Positions 46,845-55,300 of a stretch of DNA of 64,000 bases are shown here, one piece after another. Both the position numbers and the translations under genes were made by a program. Positions within the stretch are counted from its first letter, which is position 1, and the number at the start of each line of letters is the position of its first letter. The DNA is taken from NCBI RefSeq assembly GCF_904848585.1, contig NZ_CAJHCR010000001.1, positions 1,364,001 to 1,428,000 on the forward strand. Direction: 5' to 3'. Source of the stretch: Paraburkholderia kirstenboschensis. Lineage in GTDB: Bacteria; Pseudomonadota; Gammaproteobacteria; Burkholderiales; Burkholderiaceae. The notes beneath the pieces are model-generated. The model saw only the letters and a program-made list of their open reading frames with translations. It did no database searches and was not told the DNA's origin.

Positions 46845-47729
46845 ATGCCGACCATCAGCGAGCTTTTTGTCTATCCGATCAAATCCTGCGCGGGCATCGC
46901 GTTGAACGAAGCGCGCGTGTTGTCCACGGGCCTCGAATACGACCGCGGCTGGATGGCCGTCGACTCGAATGGCGCAATGCTCACGCAGCGCGCGTATCCA
47001 CGCATGGCGCTGATCAAGGTCGAGATCGCTGCACAAGAACTGGTGATCCGCGCGCCCGGCATGAGCGAATTGCGTACGCCGCTCGACGCCGCGCTACTCG
47101 ATACGGCGGCGAGGGTCGCGACCACGGTTTGGCGTGACGCGGCCTATGGACTCGACACCGGCGACGAATGCGCCGAGTGGTTCTCCGCATTTCTCGGCAT
47201 GCCGGTGCGACTGTTGCGCTCAGATCCGCAGCGCGAGCGCATTGTCGATCCGGCTTATACGGAGAGTGTGGGCGGCGCCACCACGCTTTTCGCCGACGGC
47301 TTCCCACTGCTCGTGATCGGCCAGGCGTCGCTCGACGACCTGAACACGCGCCTGAATGCGAAGGGCGCACCGTCCATTCCGATCGATCGCTTTCGTCCGA
47401 ACCTCGTGTTAAGCGGGCTCGATGCTTACGAAGAAGACTATGTTGAAACGCTGAGGGTGGACGATGCGACTGCGGACAGCGCGCAAGGTCTCGAACTGCG
47501 CCTTGTCAAACTTTGCGCACGCTGCCCGATGCCGACCATCGACCAGGCGAAGGGCGAGCGCGATCCCAACTGGCCGGACGAACCGACCGACACGATGAGC
47601 GTCTATCGTGCGAACCCGCAGCGAAACGGCGCAGTCACCTTCGGCAACAACGCGCTAGTGACGAGCGGGGCGGGCGCATGGCTGCGCGTCGGCCAGGCAG
47701 TCGAAGCAGAGCTGGGCTTTGGCGACTAG
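46845..47729 (+). CDS. MOSC-domain molybdenum-cofactor protein (YcbX/mARC type)
   Basis: A 294-residue protein. The N-terminal beta-barrel domain starts SELFVYPIKSCAGIALNEA; the C-terminal MOSC domain has RFRPNLVLSGLDAYEED and the Mo-ligating region LCARCPMPTID. Family members (E. coli YcbX, eukaryotic mARC) reduce N-hydroxylated compounds. Unlike YcbX there is no C-terminal [2Fe-2S] ferredoxin domain, so a separate electron donor is needed. The ATG at 46845 starts at the domain; an upstream GTG at 46800 is less likely. No strong ribosome site. Confidence 0.88.
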   Translation: MPTISELFVYPIKSCAGIALNEARVLSTGLEYDRGWMAVDSNGAMLTQRAYPRMALIKVEIAAQELVIRAPGMSELRTPLDAALLDTAARVATTVWRDAAYGLDTGDECAEWFSAFLGMPVRLLRSDPQRERIVDPAYTESVGGATTLFADGFPLLVIGQASLDDLNTRLNAKGAPSIPIDRFRPNLVLSGLDAYEEDYVETLRVDDATADSAQGLELRLVKLCARCPMPTIDQAKGERDPNWPDEPTDTMSVYRANPQRNGAVTFGNNALVTSGAGAWLRVGQAVEAELGFGD

Positions 47730-47808
47730 TGTATGTGCGGCCGCTGTTTGCAACGGTCGCGTTTCTATAGATGCGGTGGCGCTGGCGCTGGCGTGAAGTG
47801 CAACGCCC

Positions 47809-48588
47809 TCACGCGGCGCGAGCATGCGTCGCGTCATCGCGCGATGACGCATCTTGCGTCCAACCTGTCTCCACACTTTCACCGATCGCGCTGCCTATCA
47901 GTATGACCGCGGGACTGCCGAAGCCCGCATCTGTGGCATCGGCCGCGAGGCGGTCGAGGCGCGTCAGCAAGCGCCGCTCATTGGCGCCGCCAGCCCATTG
48001 AACGACCGCAGCCGGCGTCCCGGCAGGCAGGCTCGCGAGCAACGCGCTGGCGAGGCTGCCGATACGCCGCATCCCCATATAGATCGCGAGCGTCGTTCGG
48101 GTCGCCGCCAGTGCAGCCCAGTCCGGTTCGCCGTGATCTTCCGTGTGCGCGGTGACGAACGTGACGCCGTGACAATGACGGCGATGCGTGAGCGAAATGC
48201 CGAGCCCCGCCGCGGCAGCGAAGCCCGACGAGATGCCATTGACGATCTCGACAGGAATCCCCGCGTCGCGCAACGTCGCGAGTTCTTCACCGGCTCGGCC
48301 GAATAGCAGCGCTTCGCCGCCTTTCACGCGAACCACGTGCAGCCCCTTCTGCGCGTAACGCCGCATCAGGCGCTCGATAAACGCTTGTGGCGTCGAACGG
48401 CAGCCGCCGCGCTTGCCGACCCGAATCACGCGCGCTTGCGGCGCAAGCGTCACGATCTCGGGATTGACCAGATCGTCGAGCAGCACGACGTCTGCGGCGG
48501 CGAGGGCGTTCGCGGCTCGCACAGTGAGCAGATCCAGTTCTCCTGGCCCCGCGCTCAATAACGTGACCTTGCCCGAGTTCGTGTTCAT
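47809..48588 (-). CDS. cobA: Uroporphyrinogen-III C-methyltransferase
   Basis: A 259-residue SUMT that makes precorrin-2, the precursor of siroheme needed by NirB. It has LLSAGPGELDLLTVRAANAL, VLLDDLVNPEIV, VRVKGGEALLFGRAGEE and GISSGFAAAAGLGISLTHR. The usual GGDP motif reads GGEA here, a departure at the SAM site. It is divergent from nirB and has its own sigma-54 promoter and an attenuated leader. No CysG dehydrogenase/ferrochelatase domain is fused, so the later siroheme steps must be encoded elsewhere. Confidence 0.93.
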   Translation of the reverse strand: MNTNSGKVTLLSAGPGELDLLTVRAANALAAADVVLLDDLVNPEIVTLAPQARVIRVGKRGGCRSTPQAFIERLMRRYAQKGLHVVRVKGGEALLFGRAGEELATLRDAGIPVEIVNGISSGFAAAAGLGISLTHRRHCHGVTFVTAHTEDHGEPDWAALAATRTTLAIYMGMRRIGSLASALLASLPAGTPAAVVQWAGGANERRLLTRLDRLAADATDAGFGSPAVILIGSAIGESVETGWTQDASSRDDATHARAA

Positions 48589-48644
48589 CGCGATGTCCTT
48601 AGCTTCTCTCTGTGGCCGGCGGGCAGGGTGCCGCCGGCGCCAAA

Positions 48645-48688
48645 CAAAAAACGGCGTCCGCCCGTGATGGTCACGAGGGGACGCCGTT
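48645..48688 (-). terminator. Attenuator terminator in the cobA leader
   Basis: On the minus strand, arms AACGGCGTCC (48688-48679) and GGACGCCGTT (48659-48650) form a perfect 10-bp stem followed by a T run down to 48646. It lies about 57 bases upstream of the cobA start codon, so it must be read through for expression. Its left arm overlaps the alternative hexaloop hairpin at 48679-48692. Confidence 0.8.
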
Positions 48689-48692
48689 GTCC
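48679..48692 (-). promoter_or_regulatory. ANTAR-type hexaloop hairpin P2 in the cobA leader
   Basis: GGAC-AACGGC-GTCC on the minus strand: a 4-bp stem with a 6-base loop having A at position 1 and G at position 4, the bases ANTAR proteins recognise. It shares bases with the terminator left arm, so the two folds exclude each other. The 14-base block is identical in the nirB leader. Confidence 0.7.
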
Positions 48693-48786
48693 GATGCTGC
48701 TCAGTTGCCGCTCACTTGCCGCTCATTGATTCGCAATCTGGCGAGGCACTGCGTTGTGTTTTGCCAGGTGATGCCGTCGAGTTGCG

Positions 48787-48802
48787 CCGGCTGCGTTGCC
48801 GG
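48787..48802 (-). promoter_or_regulatory. ANTAR-type hexaloop hairpin P1 in the cobA leader
   Basis: CCGGC-AACGCA-GCCGG on the minus strand: a 5-bp stem (6 with a G-U pair) and a hexaloop with A1 and G4. It starts about 15 bases after the predicted transcription start. The linker to P2 is long, about 94 bases, and contains an 11-bp-period repeat of TTGCCGCTCA (plus strand 48705-48725). Confidence 0.6.
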
Positions 48803-48827
48803 AGCGGTATTCATACGCCAACGTTTA

Positions 48828-48843
48828 TGCAAGGAGCAGGCCA
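48828..48843 (-). promoter_or_regulatory. Sigma-54 promoter of cobA
   Basis: On the minus strand TGGCCT-GCTCC-TTGCA: the invariant GG (-24) and GC (-12) have the correct spacing, with two mismatches to TGGCAC in the -24 box. It points at cobA with a start predicted near 48817. Confidence 0.65.
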
Positions 48844-49012
48844 ACGCCGCGCGAGGTGACGTCGGCGCGGCGTATCCGTTCGAGTCGAAGCTCCGGCGAT
48901 GCGCGTTCCAACGCGTAGCCGACGCCCTGCCAGCCGCTCATTAACAGAGCGCGACGTGGCCCCGGGGCTCGCCGTGCTGGAATTGCATGCACCGGCCACG
49001 CGCCCGCTTTTG

Positions 49013-49048
49013 GCACGCGCACAGTGCTGCGTCGCACCATCGCTGTGC
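49013..49048. promoter_or_regulatory. Tandem NtrC-like enhancer
   Basis: Two dyads of the form GCAC-N7-GTGC, at 49013-49027 and 49034-49048, have centres 21 bp apart, two helical turns. NtrC's consensus contains GCAC-N7-GTGC and it binds cooperatively to such pairs. They lie about 100-140 bp from the nirB promoter and about 170-220 bp from the cobA promoter, suitable for both. Confidence 0.65.
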
Positions 49049-49150
49049 TGGCTTGCATCGAAATGCGTCGCGCGCCCGTGGCGTCGACGACTCGTGCAAT
49101 TGTGCGCGAAGCCCCGCGCAATAGGGCGCACGTGCCACATTGCGTGCAAT

Positions 49151-49166
49151 TGGCACAGCCCTTGCA
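49151..49166 (+). promoter_or_regulatory. Sigma-54 promoter of the nirB operon
   Basis: TGGCAC-AGCCC-TTGCA matches the -24/-12 consensus at all conserved positions with correct spacing. The start of transcription is predicted near 49177, just before the P1 hairpin. Confidence 0.85.
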
Positions 49167-49180
49167 TTTAGTCGTGCCAT

Positions 49181-49198
49181 CGGATCAACGTGGATCCG
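49181..49198 (+). promoter_or_regulatory. ANTAR-type hexaloop hairpin P1 in the nirB leader
   Basis: CGGATC-AACGTG-GATCCG: a perfect 6-bp stem with a hexaloop having A1 and G4, at the very 5' end of the predicted transcript. A further hairpin GCGAGTGC/GCACTTGC (49201-49224, 8-base loop) lies between it and P2 and does not have the A1/G4 signature. Confidence 0.75.
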
Positions 49199-49239
49199 CC
49201 GCGAGTGCCATACAAAGCACTTGCCGCAGTACCAGGTCA

Positions 49240-49253
49240 GGACAACGGCGTCC
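49240..49253 (+). promoter_or_regulatory. ANTAR-type hexaloop hairpin P2 in the nirB leader
   Basis: GGAC-AACGGC-GTCC, a 4-bp stem with A1/G4 hexaloop. It uses bases 49244-49253 that also form the terminator left arm, so protein-stabilised P2 would prevent termination. The same 14 bases occur in the cobA leader. Confidence 0.75.
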
Positions 49254-49295
49254 CCCGAATTCAGTCATCGACTGGGTTCGCGGGACGCCGTTTTT
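49244..49295 (+). terminator. Attenuator terminator in the nirB leader
   Basis: A perfect 11-bp stem AACGGCGTCCC/GGGACGCCGTT (49244-49254 and 49282-49292), with TTTTT at 49291-49295. It lies about 70 bases ahead of the nirB start codon and would end transcription unless antiterminated. Confidence 0.88.
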
Positions 49296-49366
49296 ATTTC
49301 CGGCGCCGCATTGCCGATGACGGCATGGCGGCGACCGATGCCCAGCACATTGAGGAAACCGCGGTC

Positions 49367-51907
49367 ATGAAAATCATCGTTATCGGTCACGGGATGGTCG
49401 GTCACAAACTGGTCGAGTGTCTGGCGCAAGACGCCGCGCACGGCCTCGACATCACGGTGCTGTGCGAAGAATCGCGTCCGGCGTACGACCGCGTGCACCT
49501 CTCCGAGTTCTTTTCAGGCAAGACGGCGGACGACCTCTCGCTCGTCGAGCCAGGCTTCTTCGAACGCCAGAACGTGTTGCTCAAGCTCAACGCGAAGGCT
49601 GTCGCGATCGACCGCGCCGCGCGCACCGTGACGGTCTCGACCGGCGAGACGCTGCCGTACGACAAGCTCGTGTTCGCGACCGGCTCCTATCCGTTCGTCC
49701 CGCCGGTGCAGGGACGCGAGCGCACCGATTGCTTCGTTTATCGAACCATCGACGATCTGGAGGCGATGCAGGAGTGCGGCGCGCGCTCGAAGACCGGCAC
49801 GGTGGTAGGCGGCGGGCTGCTGGGTCTCGAATGCGCGAAGGCGCTGCGCGATATGGGCCTGCAAACGCATGTGGTCGAATTCGCGCCGCGCCTGATGGCG
49901 GTCCAGGTCGACGAAGGCGGTGGCCGCGTGCTGCGCACGAAGATCGAAGAACTCGGCGTGACGGTGCACACGCAGAAGAACACCACGGCGATCGTCGACG
50001 GTGAAGAGGGCACGCACCGCATGCAGTTCGCGGACGGCACGCATCTCGACACTGACATGATCGTGTTCTCGGCGGGCATTCGTCCGCGCGACGACCTCGC
50101 GCGCGAAAGCGGGCTGACGCTCGGCGCGCGCGGCGGCATCGTGATCGACAACGCATGCCGCACGAGCGATCCGCACATCTATGCAATCGGCGAGTGCGCA
50201 CTGTGGAACGGTCAGCTTTTCGGCCTCGTCGCGCCCGGCTACGACATGGCGCGCACGGTGGCAAAACAACTGCTGGGCGAGCCCGCCGAATTCGCGGGCG
50301 CCGACATGAGCACCAAACTCAAACTGATGGGCGTGGACGTCGCGAGTATCGGCGATGCGCATGGCAATACGCCGGGCAGCCGCGCGTATCAGTTCAGCGA
50401 CGAGCGCAAGCAGATCTACAAGAAGCTCGTGGTCTCGGAGTGCGGCAAGTATCTGTTGGGCGGCGTGATGGTCGGCGACGCAAGCGAATACGGCACGCTG
50501 CTGCAGATGATGCTCAACCGCATCGGGCTACCGGAGTCCCCCGAATTTTTGATCCTGCCGCAAAGCGACGGCAAGGCGAAGCCGGGACTCGGCGTCGACG
50601 CGCTGCCGGACGCCGCGCAGATCTGCTCGTGCAACAACGTGTCGAAGGGCGACCTGTGCGCCGCCGTTTGCGCGGGCGCGACCGACATCGGCGCGCTCAA
50701 ATGCGCAACTACCGCGGGCACTTCCTGCGGCGGTTGCGTGCCGCTCGTCACGCAGGTGATGAAGGCCGAGATGAAAAAGCAGGGCCTCGCGGTGAACAAC
50801 CATGTGTGCGAGCACTTTGCGTATTCGCGCCAGGAGCTGTATCACATCGTGCGTGTGGAAGGCGTGCGCAGCTTCGGCGAACTGCTCGCGAAGCATGGCC
50901 ACGGTCTCGGCTGCGATATCTGCAAGCCGGTGGTTGCCAGCATTCTTGCGTCGTGCTGGAACGAGTTCGTGCTGAAGAAAGAGCACGCGTCGTTGCAGGA
51001 CACCAACGACTACTACCTCGCCAACATTCAGCGCGACGGCACGTATTCGGTCGTGCCGCGGATGGCGGGCGGCGAAGTCACGCCCGACGGTCTGATCGCC
51101 GTCGCTCAGGTCGCGAAAAAATACGGCCTCTATACGAAGATCACCGGCGGCCAGCGCGTCGACCTGTTCGGCGCGCGCGTCGAGCAACTGCCGTTCATCT
51201 GGGAAGAGCTGATCGCGGCCGGCTTCGAGTCGGGCCATGCATACGGCAAATCGCTGCGCACCGTGAAGTCGTGCGTCGGCTCGACGTGGTGCCGCTATGG
51301 CGTCGGCGATTCCGTGGGCCTCGCGGTCGAGCTGGAGAACCGCTATAAGGGCCTGCGCACGCCGCACAAGATCAAGTTCGGCGTCTCGGGCTGCACACGC
51401 GAATGCGCGGAAGCGCAGGGCAAGGACGTCGGCATCATCGCGACCGACAAGGGCTGGAACCTGTACGTGTGCGGCAACGGCGGCATGAAGCCGCGTCACG
51501 CGGAACTGCTCGCCTCCGACCTCGACCGCGATACGCTCGTGCGCTACATCGACCGCTTTCTGATGTTCTACGTGCGTACCGCCGACCGTCTGCAACGCAC
51601 CAGCGTGTGGCGCGAGAACCTCGAAGGCGGGCTCCAGTATCTGATCGATGTGGTGGTCGACGACCACCTGGGCGTGGCCGACGAACTCGAAGCGGACATG
51701 CAGCGCGTGATCGACACCTACGAATGCGAGTGGAAGAAGGCGGTGACCGATCCCGAAACGCGCAAGCGCTTCCGCCATTTCGTCAATAGCGACCAGTCCG
51801 ACAGCACCGTGAGCTTCGTCGAGGAACGCGGACAGATTCGCCCGGCGACGCACGACGAACGTCAATCGAAGCTTGCCGCCATTCCTGTCGTAGCCGAAAC
51901 CGTTTGA
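49367..51907 (+). CDS. nirB: Assimilatory nitrite reductase, large subunit
   Basis: An 846-residue NAD(P)H-nitrite reductase reducing nitrite to ammonium. Domains: FAD site (KIIVIGHGMVGHKLVE), NAD site (TVVGGGLLGLECAKAL), BFD-like [2Fe-2S] (Cys420, 422, 454, 457) and siroheme/[4Fe-4S] domain with C-x5-C (636, 642) and C-x3-C (676, 680). The ATG at 49367 has GAGGA 10 bases upstream and begins at the FAD strand; starts further 5' would put coding sequence inside the attenuator. First gene of a nirB-nirD-nasA operon. Confidence 0.95.
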   Translation: MKIIVIGHGMVGHKLVECLAQDAAHGLDITVLCEESRPAYDRVHLSEFFSGKTADDLSLVEPGFFERQNVLLKLNAKAVAIDRAARTVTVSTGETLPYDKLVFATGSYPFVPPVQGRERTDCFVYRTIDDLEAMQECGARSKTGTVVGGGLLGLECAKALRDMGLQTHVVEFAPRLMAVQVDEGGGRVLRTKIEELGVTVHTQKNTTAIVDGEEGTHRMQFADGTHLDTDMIVFSAGIRPRDDLARESGLTLGARGGIVIDNACRTSDPHIYAIGECALWNGQLFGLVAPGYDMARTVAKQLLGEPAEFAGADMSTKLKLMGVDVASIGDAHGNTPGSRAYQFSDERKQIYKKLVVSECGKYLLGGVMVGDASEYGTLLQMMLNRIGLPESPEFLILPQSDGKAKPGLGVDALPDAAQICSCNNVSKGDLCAAVCAGATDIGALKCATTAGTSCGGCVPLVTQVMKAEMKKQGLAVNNHVCEHFAYSRQELYHIVRVEGVRSFGELLAKHGHGLGCDICKPVVASILASCWNEFVLKKEHASLQDTNDYYLANIQRDGTYSVVPRMAGGEVTPDGLIAVAQVAKKYGLYTKITGGQRVDLFGARVEQLPFIWEELIAAGFESGHAYGKSLRTVKSCVGSTWCRYGVGDSVGLAVELENRYKGLRTPHKIKFGVSGCTRECAEAQGKDVGIIATDKGWNLYVCGNGGMKPRHAELLASDLDRDTLVRYIDRFLMFYVRTADRLQRTSVWRENLEGGLQYLIDVVVDDHLGVADELEADMQRVIDTYECEWKKAVTDPETRKRFRHFVNSDQSDSTVSFVEERGQIRPATHDERQSKLAAIPVVAETV

Positions 51908-51939
51908 TTCTCTCGCGTCATTGAACAAGGAGTTCCGCC

Positions 51940-52293
51940 ATGAGTAACGACCGCTTGCCGAAAACCTGGACGCCTGTGTGCACGCTCGACGACATCGTTC
52001 CGAACACGGGAGTCTGCGCGCTCGTCAACGGTGAACAGGTCGCCGTATTTCACGTGAACATGGACGAAGACAAGGCAGCCGTATACGCGATCGAAAACTT
52101 CGATCCGGGCTCGCACGCAGCGGTGCTCTCACGCGGCCTGATCGGCAGTCTCGGCGAGCGCGTGGTGGTCGCCTCGCCGATCTACAAGCATCACTTCGAT
52201 CTGCGCACCGGCGAATGCCTTGAAACGCCGGCGCATTCGGTGAGCACGTTCCCCACGCGCGTGGAGAACGGCCAGGTGTGGGTCGCGGTTTGA
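51940..52293 (+). CDS. nirD: Nitrite reductase, small subunit
   Basis: A 117-residue Rieske-fold subunit of NirBD. It shows WTPVCTLDDIVPNTGVCALV, VYAIENFDPGSHAAVLSRG and IYKHHFDLRTGECLE. As usual for NirD it lacks the cysteine/histidine pairs that would bind a Rieske cluster. AAGGAG lies 8 bases before the ATG. It is 32 bp after nirB and 42 bp before the nitrate reductase gene. Confidence 0.95.
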   Translation: MSNDRLPKTWTPVCTLDDIVPNTGVCALVNGEQVAVFHVNMDEDKAAVYAIENFDPGSHAAVLSRGLIGSLGERVVVASPIYKHHFDLRTGECLETPAHSVSTFPTRVENGQVWVAV

Positions 52294-52335
52294 GTCGCGC
52301 GGTTTCCACTAACTTATTGCTCGACGTTGCCCGCT

Positions 52336-55300
52336 ATGTCTTCGACTAACGTAAAAACCGTGTGCCCGTACTGCGGCGTTGGCTGCGGCATGGTGCTGCA
52401 CGTCGAGGACGGACAGGTCGTCAAGATTTCCGGCGACAAGGAGCATCCTGCGAACTTCGGGCGTCTCTGCACGAAAGGGCAATCGGCGCACGTCGCGTTG
52501 CGCAAGTCGGGTCGTCTGGAAGGCGCATTCGTGCGTCACGCGCGCGGCCAGGACCCGGCGCCGCTGCCGATGGCGCAAGCGATCACCGACACCGCCGCGC
52601 GCTTGCGCAAGCTGCTCGACGAACACGGACCGGACGCGTTGTCGTTTTACGTGTCGGGCCAGATGTCGATAGAAGCGCAGTACCTCGTGAACAAGCTCGC
52701 CAAAGGCTTTGTTCGCACCAACAACATCGAATCGAATTCCCGCTTGTGCATGGCGAGCGCGGGCAGCGGCTACAAGCTCTCGCTCGGTGCGGACGGTCCG
52801 CCGGGATCGTACGACGATATCGACCACGCCGATCTGTTCTTCGTGATCGGCGCAAATATGGCCGACTGTCACCCGATTCTGTTTTTGCGCATGATGGACC
52901 GCGTGAAGGCCGGTGCAAAACTGATCGTTGTCGATCCACGCCGCAACGCGACCGCGGAGAAGGCGGACCTGTTCCTGCAGATCAAGCCCGGCACCGACCT
53001 CGCGCTGCTCAACGGCCTCTTGCATCTGCTGCACGAAAACGGCCATACGGACAGCGCTTTTATCGACGAGCACACCGTTGGCTGGGACGCGATGCCCGCG
53101 TTTCTCGCCGACTACACACCCGAGAACGTCGCGCAAATCACGGGCCTTTGCGTCGACGACATCCGCCGCGCCGCGGCAATGATCGGAAACGCGAAGGAGT
53201 GGATGAGCTGCTGGACCATGGGCCTCAATCAGAGCACGCATGGCACATGGCATACGAACGCGATCTGCAACCTGCATCTCGCGACGGGCAAGATCTGCCG
53301 CCGCGGCAGCGGACCGTTCTCGTTGACCGGGCAGCCCAATGCTATGGGCGGTCGCGAAATGGGCTACATGGGACCAGGCTTGCCGGGGCAGCGATCCGTA
53401 TTGGTCGACGAAGACCGAGCGTTTATCGAAGACCTGTGGAGCATTCCGAAGGGCACGTTGCGTACTGAGGTCGGCAACGGCACCATCGACATGTTCGCGC
53501 GTATGGCCGCGGGCGAGATCAAGGCTTGCTGGATCATCTGCACGAATCCGGTCGCGAGCGTCGCGAACCGGCAGAACGCCATTGCCGGTTTGAGCGCGGC
53601 GGAACTCGTAATCGCGCAGGACGCGTTCCTCGATACCGAGACGAACCGTTACGCGGATGTGCTATTGCCTGGCGCGCTGTGGGCCGAAGCCGAAGGCGTG
53701 ATGATCAACTCCGAGCGCAATCTCACGTTGATGCAAAAGGGCATCGAGCCGCCAGGCGCGGCGTTGCCAGACTGGCAGATCATCGCGCGAATTGCCTGCG
53801 AAATGGGCTTTGCTAACGCGTTCAGCTACGCAAGCGCCGAAGAAGTTTTCGCGGAAATCACGCGCGCGTCGAATCCGAAAACCGGTTACGACCTGCGCGG
53901 TGCGAGCCATCGCCGCCTGAAGGAAACACCCTTGCAATGGCCGCTGGCATCCGACGATTGCGCCGGGCGCAATCCGCTTCGCTACATCAACGACGGCGTT
54001 AATCAGCCGCTCCTGCAGCGAGCCGACGGCACGCGTGCGCGGCTCGTGTTTCCGACGGCGAGCGGCCGCGCAATGTTCTTTGCGCGCGCCTTCGCGGCGC
54101 CGGCCGAGTTGCCGGATCGCGAATTTCCGGTCGTGCTGAACACGGGCCGCTTGCAGCATCAATGGCACACGATGACGAAGACCGGCAAAGTGGCGATGCT
54201 CAATAAGCTGAACCCGGGTCCGTTCGTCGAGATTCATCCGGAAGACGCCGTCACGCTCGGCATCAAACCGAAAGACCCGGTGGAAATCCGCTCGCGTCGC
54301 GGCCGCGCGGTTCTGCCCGCAGTGGTGAGCGATCGCGTGAGCGCGGGCAATTGCTTCGCACCGATGCACTGGAACGATGTTTTCGGCGACGACCTGTGCA
54401 TCAACGCGGTGACGAGCGACGCAATCGATCCGGTCTCGCAGCAGCCCGAACTGAAGTTCTGCGCAGTTGCGCTAAGCCGCGTGGAGCACGACACCGTGCA
54501 GCCCGATCCGGCTGAGGACGGCGGCACGCTGGCCGAACTGGCGGCAGAAGGCGAGGCGGCGCGCGGCTCGATGAGTGGCGCCGCGAGCGGCGCGTCATCC
54601 ACCGAACTGCCGGCAAGCGCGAGGGAAGCAAACATGCCGCGTATCGAAGCACTCACGAATCTCCTTCAATTGCCGGCGGTGCCGACGCCGTCGTTCAATG
54701 ACCGCGAGCGTGCGTATCTTGCTGGCTTCGTCAGCGGACTGCGTTCGGCGGAAGCACACGGCATCGATGCCGTGCCGGTTCTGCCGGGTAGCGCGCCGTT
54801 CGACTCCACGAACCGTCTGTACGTGGACGGCTTGCTCGCGGGTCTCTATAGCCGCGGCGCCACGCACGCGAGCGCAGCGAATGCGACGCTGAACCACGCA
54901 CATGCGGACACGCAGGAGTCCGGCGTGCGAATCGTGCGCACGCGCCCGAAGGTCACGTTGCTGTGGGCTTCGCAAACGGGTAACACCGAATCGCTCACCG
55001 AGCGTTACGCGACGCGTCTGATGGAATCCCGATTCGAAATCCGTACCTCGTGCATGGCCGACTATGCGGTGTCGACGCTCGCAAAAGCGCAGTACGTGCT
55101 GCTGATGACGAGCACCTTCGGCGACGGCGACGCGCCCGACAACGCGCAAGGTTTCTGGACGCAATTGTGCGCCGATGGCGCGCCGCGTCTCGACGGTGTG
55201 CGCTTCGCAGTGCTCGCGCTCGGCGATCGCACTTACGACCAGTTCTGCGGCTACGGCCGCCGGCTCGACGAACGTCTCGCCGCGCAGGGTGCGCTGCGTC

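Larger units (their letters stand above)
48589..49366. promoter_or_regulatory. Divergent cobA/nirB control region
   Basis: 778 bp without genes, fully occupied by regulation. From left to right it holds the cobA leader with terminator (48645-48688) and hexaloop hairpins, the cobA sigma-54 promoter (48828-48843), two NtrC-like dyads (49013-49048), the nirB sigma-54 promoter (49151-49166), and the nirB leader with hexaloop hairpins (49181-49253) and terminator (49244-49295). The order is mirror-symmetric about the enhancers. Confidence 0.8.

Noticed and set aside
49190..49366. N-terminal extension of NirB from the upstream ATG
   Set aside because: It would translate through the P2/terminator leader, has no ribosome site, and the FAD domain begins at 49367.
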